7,478 nt of DNA from an uncultured Ruminococcus sp. (GTDB lineage Bacteria > Bacillota > Clostridia > Oscillospirales > Acutalibacteraceae): the NCBI GenBank assembly GCA_951800855.1, contig CATOLC010000039.1:1-7478 (forward strand), written 5' to 3'. Under the pieces are notes generated by a model that saw nothing but the letters and a program-made list of their open reading frames with translations, had not been told where the DNA came from and did no database searches. Shown here one piece after another: positions 1-3,915 of this stretch (position 1 is its first letter; the number at the start of each line of letters is the position of its first letter). A program made the position numbers and the translations under genes.

Positions 1-303
1 GTGTTAGGAGTATGGCTGAGTTCAAACAACCAGTACGCAGAAAGAATTTCTTAAAACTAGAGTTTATATATAGACATTTATACTTGAATTAAGGTGTTAG
101 AAAATAATTTATTAAGAATCTTAAGTTAGATATTAAAAATAAAAAAATACATAAATTTTCTAATTATTATCATCTTTTTGTCTGCAAATAATAATGATAG
201 ATCTAGAAGATATCTAGTATAAAATACCACTTTATACTGCTTGATATTATATGGATTTGTTTGTCGTTATTATGTGGTAGAGTATAAAAAGAGGTGATTT
301 TTA
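1..303. other. Left-edge non-coding region, possible 3' tail of a truncated gene
   Basis: No complete gene is visible. The first ~55 bases are richer in G+C than what follows and could be the end of a plus-strand gene: frame 1 reads VLGVWLSSNNQYAERIS and stops with TAA at 52-54. Frame 3 is also open to a TAA at 90-92, so the frame is undecided and no family is recognisable. From about 60 to 300 the DNA is very AT-rich. It contains a 13-base palindrome (TTAAGA-A-TCTTAA, 112-124) and the inverted repeats and promoter-like sequence upstream of the ribbon-helix-helix gene, listed separately. Confidence 0.4.
199..223 (+). promoter_or_regulatory. Putative promoter and operator of the ribbon-helix-helix gene
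   Basis: The inverted repeat CTAGA-(5 nt)-TCTAG (203-207 and 213-217) abuts a -10-like TATAAA at 218-223, and AGATCT (199-204) overlaps its left arm. No good -35 is visible at the right distance. A second promoter-like pair, TTGTCG (261-266) and TATAAA (283-288), lies closer to the gene but would start transcription within the ribosome binding site, so I prefer the upstream one. Small ribbon-helix-helix proteins often bind inverted repeats over their own promoter. That this happens here is inference. Confidence 0.3.
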
Positions 304-474
304 ATGAAACCATTAAAGATAAAGGTTAGCATTACTTTAGATGAAGAAATAGTAACTAAGATAAAAAAATTAGCGGAGGACGATGACCGGTCATTTTCAC
401 AGTATATCAATTATGTATTGAGAAAGCATCTAGATTTAGTGAAAAATAAAACAGAGACTAAAACTATTATATGA
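304..474 (+). CDS. Small ribbon-helix-helix (CopG/Arc-type) DNA-binding protein
   Basis: This is a 56-residue protein. The ATG at 304 follows a strong ribosome binding site (GAGGTG, 291-296) at about 7 bases spacing. The layout is a classic ribbon-helix-helix: a strand at residues 4-11 (LKIKVSIT), helix A at about 12-25 (LDEEIVTKIKKLAE), a turn with DDDRSFS at 26-32, helix B at about 32-43 (SQYINYVLRKHL), and a short polar tail. Such proteins dimerise, place the paired strand in the DNA major groove, and usually act as repressors, plasmid copy-number regulators or antitoxins. No toxin gene follows: the next 190 bases are non-coding up to a convergent gene, so it looks like an orphan regulator. 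It is too short to assign to a named family, but the fold assignment is fairly secure. Confidence 0.8.
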   Translation: MKPLKIKVSITLDEEIVTKIKKLAEDDDRSFSQYINYVLRKHLDLVKNKTETKTII

Positions 475-574
475 AACAATATTTTATCGTTTTTTAATTC
501 ATAAATATAAAAATAAAAAATTCCTAAGATTAAGTTTTAATATTAAAATAAAGAAGATAAACTCAAATATACCC

Positions 575-619
575 AAATCCGTTTAAAAGAAGATTAGAGA
601 TTCTTTTCTAAACGGATTT
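575..619. terminator. Hairpin between convergent genes, likely bidirectional terminator
   Basis: The left arm at 575-591 (AAATCCGTTTA then AAAGAA) pairs with the right arm at 601-619, apart from a two-base bulge, around a 9-base loop. It lies 100 bases after the ribbon-helix-helix stop and 47 bases after the ytfJ stop, which is where a shared terminator is expected. The plus-strand side ends in TTTT and has a further T-rich run about 12 bases on. The minus-strand side has only a weak T-rich tail, so termination of ytfJ transcripts here is less certain. Confidence 0.65.
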
Positions 620-666
620 TGGATTCATTTTTATTTAGATATACAAAAATTAACAAAGAGGATGAA

Positions 667-1065
667 TTAATCTAGAGATTTATTATTGTGCTTTTCTTTC
701 TTATCTTTTATACATCTGTTTATTTTGCTTATTAAATCGGGTGCCATTGATATTATTCTATCTAAAGCCCCTGTAAATGACTCTATTTGAAGGAGTTTTA
801 CTTCATTTTCAGTTATTACCAAAAAAGCAATTGGAGTTATAGTAATTCCAGCACCGCTTCCGCCTCCGAATAAATTTTTTCCTAATTTATTAGAATTATT
901 AAAATCAGATCCCCCTGAAGCGAAACCGTACGAAACCTTTGAAACAGGTAAAATCATGGAACCATTTTTGGCATTTATAGGTTCGCCGATAATGGTATCT
1001 ACATCTATCATCTGTTTAATCTTGTCCATTGTAATTCCTAGCATACTTTCTACGTTATTTTCCAT
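667..1065 (-). CDS. ytfJ: YtfJ/GerW-family sporulation protein
   Basis: This is a 132-residue protein of the YtfJ/GerW family, known from spore-forming Bacillota; in Bacillus subtilis it is a forespore-expressed protein needed for normal spore germination. Its biochemical role is unknown. Family features visible here are an N-terminal helix (MENNVESMLGITMDKIKQM), a central IGEPI segment, a glycine-rich ASGGSDF stretch (49-55), the GGGSGAG motif (67-73) followed by a hydrophobic strand (ITITPIAFLVI), and a charged C-terminal tail. The frame is open to an ATG at 1116, but I choose the ATG at 1065. It has a good ribosome binding site (GAAGGTG, 7 bases upstream), starts exactly where family similarity begins, and overlaps the DUF2953 gene by only 11 bases. 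It is the last gene of the operon. Confidence 0.85.
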   Translation of the reverse strand: MENNVESMLGITMDKIKQMIDVDTIIGEPINAKNGSMILPVSKVSYGFASGGSDFNNSNKLGKNLFGGGSGAGITITPIAFLVITENEVKLLQIESFTGALDRIISMAPDLISKINRCIKDKKEKHNNKSLD

Positions 1066-1693
1066 TATAAACACCTTCAATATTATCTGAAATTTTTTCA
1101 TTTGGTATTTTAACATAATTTTTTGTAAAAATCAGCATTTCATAAAGAATAAATATTAATTTGAATGAAATATCAAAATCGAACTCTAAGGGGAACTCAG
1201 ATTCTAAAAAATTGGGATAAATATTTATGTTTTCTTCTTTAAAAGAGAGTATGTTTCTAAAAAAAGGGAACAAAGCAGATATTGATATTCGGTATTTTTC
1301 ATATTTTATAGCAGTATCGGCAGCATCTTCTCCAGTTATTCCTAACTTTAAATAATTTATCTTAAAATTTATTTTTTTTATGACTTTTTTAAGATGATAA
1401 AACAAAAGGGAAACGATAGTTTTGGAAAACTTTATTTTATTTAAAATATTATCAGACTCTGTTTTTGATTTTTTATGCTTTTTAGGTTTTTTATTGGGCT
1501 TTGTTTTTTTTAAATTATTTATATTTTTTATAAATTTTTCAGAGAACGGAAAAAGATTAATAGATACAAAGAACAGTTTTACCTTTATAGAAAGAGAACG
1601 ATTATATGAAATTAAAATATGGATGGGGAAGACTAAAACTGAAAATATAAATAGGAGTAATAAAATTAGCGCAAAAATAAAATATATCATCAT
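1055..1693 (-). CDS. DUF2953 family membrane protein
   Basis: This 212-residue protein has an N-terminal membrane helix (about residues 3-28) and then a strand-forming region. A strongly basic stretch at 62-77 is rich in Lys (KPNKKPKKHKKSK), and the DUF2953 signature GITGEDAADTA (118-127 region) is followed by an YEKYRISISALFPFF-like segment. The function of DUF2953 is unknown. In Clostridia it regularly sits next to ytfJ and scpAB, as here, so a sporulation or envelope role is often suspected (inference). Its ATG overlaps the scpB TGA stop in an ATGA arrangement (1690-1693), and its 3' end overlaps the ytfJ start by 11 bases. No clear ribosome binding site precedes it, so translation is probably coupled to scpB. 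Codons are extremely AT-rich (12 G+C of 60 at 1201-1260). Confidence 0.8.
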   Translation of the reverse strand: MMIYFIFALILLLLFIFSVLVFPIHILISYNRSLSIKVKLFFVSINLFPFSEKFIKNINNLKKTKPNKKPKKHKKSKTESDNILNKIKFSKTIVSLLFYHLKKVIKKINFKINYLKLGITGEDAADTAIKYEKYRISISALFPFFRNILSFKEENINIYPNFLESEFPLEFDFDISFKLIFILYEMLIFTKNYVKIPNEKISDNIEGVYNGK

Positions 1694-2223
1694 GATTTTT
1701 GAGTTAGGGCTTCAGGCACTGAAGGCAGGTCTTTGATTGAGGATATATTCATACAACGCAAAAAAGTATCCGTTGTTCCGTATATTATGGGGTTTCCTGG
1801 GATACCAAGACGCCCCTTTTCTTCAATTAAAGATTTTTTTATTAAACCATTCACAATTTCTCTACAGTCAGTACCTCGCACGCTTTCAATAAAAGCTCTA
1901 GTTACAGGTTGCTTGTATGCTATAATAGATAAAACTTCCATAGCGACATTAGATAAAGAGGTGTCTTTTTTTGTTTTCATAAAACTCTGTATTTGCTCTT
2001 TATATTCAGCTTTCGAACACATTTGATATTTATTCTCAAGTTTAATTATTTTTATTCCACTATCATAGTTATCGAATTTTTTAATTACTTCCCCTGCAAT
2101 TTTCTCTAGTTCACTTGGTGTAACATTTAAAATCTGTGCGATACGATTAGACGGTACTGCTTCTGCACAAGAAAATAATATTGCTTCAAACGCAGCTTTA
2201 GTTTTTTCTACATTACATTCCAT
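1690..2223 (-). CDS. scpB: Segregation and condensation protein B (ScpB)
   Basis: This 177-residue protein is close to the usual ScpB length. ScpB forms a dimer of paired winged-helix domains that binds the central part of the ScpA kleisin and, with SMC, makes the bacterial condensin that compacts and segregates the chromosome. The first winged helix lies at about residues 4-80 (KAAFEAILFSCAEAVPSNRI) and the second at about 88-160. Diagnostic motifs are the VLSIIAYKQPVTRAFIESV region (97-115), RGTD (116-119) and GIPGNPIIYGTT (140-151) followed by TFLRCMNI. The ATG at 2223 has an AAGGAG ribosome binding site 7 bases upstream. A 69-base AT-rich gap without a hairpin separates it from scpA. Confidence 0.95.
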   Translation of the reverse strand: MECNVEKTKAAFEAILFSCAEAVPSNRIAQILNVTPSELEKIAGEVIKKFDNYDSGIKIIKLENKYQMCSKAEYKEQIQSFMKTKKDTSLSNVAMEVLSIIAYKQPVTRAFIESVRGTDCREIVNGLIKKSLIEEKGRLGIPGNPIIYGTTDTFLRCMNISSIKDLPSVPEALTQKS

Positions 2224-2292
2224 ATTGTGTCTCCTTAATTTTTAAGCATCCTTTATTTAATTTTGCTTTTTCCCTCTTTTTAATTTTTTTAT

Positions 2293-2991
2293 TTATGGTT
2301 CTTTTGAGCTCATTTTTATTAATCCTTCTTTTATTTTTATCCTTTTTATTTTAATTAATTCCAAAACAGCTAAAAAAGTAGCAATTACACTGGATTTTGA
2401 AGTGCTTTTTGTAAAAAGTGAACGGTACGAAAAGGCAACTGCTTTTTTTAATTTTCGCAAAATAGAGATTGCCATGCATTGTACAGAAACTATTTTTTCA
2501 GTAGTTATTTTTTGAATTTTTGTGTCTGACAATTCTTTAAGCGCTAGATTAGAGCCTTTGCAAACATTAATATAACATTTTATAAATTTTTCTGTGTTTA
2601 TTTTTACCCTAAAATTTTTTTCAGGCATAATATTTTCGGGAAGTCTTATAAAACAGTTCCAATTTATTTTTTCTGAAATAGCTTCACACATGAATTTGAG
2701 TCGCCAATGCTCTATAAGTTCTGTGGAAAGTTCTTCCTTTAAGTTTTTTTCTTCCTCAGATTTAGGCAAAAGGGACAGAGTCTTTATATAAATCAGCCGT
2801 GAAACCATATCTAAAAATTCACTTTTTATTTGTATTCCTAGCTTCTCCATTTGGTTTATATGATTTATATATTGTTCTAAAAGTATACCTATTTTTATAT
2901 CTTTTATATCTAATTTATTTTTATTTATTAGATGAAGAAGCAAATCGAGCGGACCTTCAAAAGCTTCTAATTTATATAATATTTTATTCAT
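2293..2991 (-). CDS. scpA: Segregation and condensation protein A (ScpA, kleisin)
   Basis: This 232-residue kleisin subunit of the SMC-ScpAB complex links the two SMC heads and carries the ScpB dimer. The N-terminal signature FEGPLDLLLHLINKNKLDI (residues 11-29), then QYINHI (40-45) and the FLDMVSRLIYIKTLSLLP helix (59-76), are characteristic of the SMC-neck-binding domain. The variable middle is charged. The C-terminal winged-helix segment ends with ATFLAVLELIKIKRI (about 204-218), which contacts the SMC head cap. Its ATG overlaps the TGA of the upstream protease gene (ATGA, 2988-2991). No strong ribosome binding site is visible, so translational coupling is likely. No smc gene is present in the window. 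Confidence 0.95.
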   Translation of the reverse strand: MNKILYKLEAFEGPLDLLLHLINKNKLDIKDIKIGILLEQYINHINQMEKLGIQIKSEFLDMVSRLIYIKTLSLLPKSEEEKNLKEELSTELIEHWRLKFMCEAISEKINWNCFIRLPENIMPEKNFRVKINTEKFIKCYINVCKGSNLALKELSDTKIQKITTEKIVSVQCMAISILRKLKKAVAFSYRSLFTKSTSKSSVIATFLAVLELIKIKRIKIKEGLIKMSSKEP

Positions 2992-3656
2992 TTCATAAAT
3001 ACCATAAAAGGCAGATTACCCAATTTCATCACAAATCCGTATAGGCTTTGCCTTATGAACATTAATGGTATTTCAAAAAAGCCAAACAGCATAAGTCCTA
3101 AAAGGAAAAGCAGGATTAAAGGGTAATATCTATAATATTTCAGCAGATATTTATTGGGAATCAAGCATTCTAATATTTTGTATCCGTCAAAAGGAGGGAT
3201 TGGCAAAAAGTTAAATCCAGCAAGAGATATGTTTATAATTATATAATAAGAAAGAAACTTTTGGATGGGCCCAATAAAGCTAATACCAGCTAAAAAAGCG
3301 GTGCTGTTTAATAGAACAGTTCCTAAAATAGCAGCAATTACATGCGTTAACGGTCCGGCTAATGCAGTTAAAGCCAGGTCTCTTCTTGGATGCTTAAAAT
3401 TTTTAGAATCTATAGGTACAGACTTAGCCCAGCCTATATCAAAAACCAAGACACTGAATGCACCAAGCGGGTCGAAGTGGGACATTGGGTTTAAAGTCAT
3501 ATGGCCGGAAAGCTCTGCGGTTCTGTCGCCGAGTTTTTTAGCTACCCAGCCATGGGCATATTCGTGTAGGGGCATTACTAAAAATATTATTACAAGTGTT
3601 GCAAAGATCCGCATTAAAACGTCCAGCATTGAAATACCAGGTTGCAAAAACCACAT
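2988..3656 (-). CDS. Site-2 protease-type M50 family zinc metalloprotease (YwhC/Rip-like)
   Basis: This is a 222-residue polytopic membrane protein of peptidase family M50. The zinc-binding HExxH motif is present as HEYAH (residues 31-35) in the first membrane helix, and the third ligand Asp is in PPFDG (D157). A conserved MTLNPMSHFDPLGAF segment (53-67) and AGPLTH (100-105, where the family usually has Asn at the last position) also fit. Later hydrophobic segments lie at about 107-125, 135-150 and 170-195. There are no PDZ domains, which matches the short group of M50 proteins commonly placed directly upstream of scpA in Clostridia. The substrate is unknown. The ATG at 3656 has a GAGGTG ribosome binding site 7 bases upstream and lies just after a near-consensus promoter, making it the first gene of the operon. 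Confidence 0.9.
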   Translation of the reverse strand: MWFLQPGISMLDVLMRIFATLVIIFLVMPLHEYAHGWVAKKLGDRTAELSGHMTLNPMSHFDPLGAFSVLVFDIGWAKSVPIDSKNFKHPRRDLALTALAGPLTHVIAAILGTVLLNSTAFLAGISFIGPIQKFLSYYIIINISLAGFNFLPIPPFDGYKILECLIPNKYLLKYYRYYPLILLFLLGLMLFGFFEIPLMFIRQSLYGFVMKLGNLPFMVFMK

Positions 3657-3676
3657 TATTAAACACCTCGCCTAGA

Positions 3677-3705
3677 ATTATAACACGATAATTATGTTAT
3701 GACAA
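3677..3705 (-). promoter_or_regulatory. SigA-type promoter of the M50-scpAB-DUF2953-ytfJ operon
   Basis: Read on the minus strand, TTGTCA (3700-3705) is followed by a 17-base spacer and a perfect TATAAT (3677-3682). The predicted start is near 3670, giving a very short leader that begins at the GAGGTG ribosome binding site of the protease gene. An exact inverted repeat ATAACA-(9 nt)-TGTTAT (3680-3685 and 3695-3700) spans the spacer and touches both elements. It could be an operator, but may be chance in AT-rich DNA. Confidence 0.75.
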
Positions 3706-3724
3706 GGCAAATATAAAACAAGAA

Positions 3725-3753
3725 GTCCTCTGAACATTGTAGAGCCAGAGGAC
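3725..3753 (-). terminator. Hairpin terminator of the large modular-protein gene
   Basis: The perfect 8-base arms GTCCTCTG (3725-3732) and CAGAGGAC (3746-3753) enclose a 13-base loop. On the minus strand the stem is followed by TTCTTGTTTTATATTT, a moderately U-rich tail. It lies 160 bases after the TAG of the large gene and just before the promoter of the next operon, as a transcription boundary should. Confidence 0.65.
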
Positions 3754-3915
3754 GTCATAGAACTGTACCGACAGTAAGCCTGACTATAAAACTTCAAAAG
3801 GGAACGCCTGAGAACTCATTTCATCCCAGAGCCTCACGCCAGCCGGGAACGTGTTTCAAGAGTCCCCAGACAGAGCAACCGGCCACTAAGACTTTACTTA
3901 TGCTCAAGCTCAGCG
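3754..3915 (-). other. GC-rich 3' untranslated region of the large gene
   Basis: This is a 162-base stretch between the stop codon (TAG, 3916-3918) and the terminator hairpin. It has about the base composition of the gene body (31 G+C of 60 at 3841-3900), not of the AT-rich intergenic DNA elsewhere in the window. No frame is convincingly coding. One minus-strand frame continues for eight codons past the stop as DSAELEHK before a TAA at 3898-3900, and another stays open for about 35 codons without a start. It may be decayed coding sequence or part of the same acquired block. Confidence 0.45.

Noticed and set aside
12..92. Small plus-strand gene from the ATG at 12 (26 residues)
   Set aside because: The GGAG lies only one base before the ATG, too close to act as its ribosome binding site, and the frame is open to the window edge, so it cannot be told from a truncated tail or chance.
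1066..1116. N-terminal extension of ytfJ to the ATG at 1116
   Set aside because: The extra 17 residues precede the start of family similarity, while the ATG at 1065 has a good ribosome binding site.
3265..3675. Plus-strand open frame of 136 codons
   Set aside because: It is a shadow of the M50 protease gene on the minus strand, whose HEYAH and PPFDG motifs leave no doubt about the coding strand.
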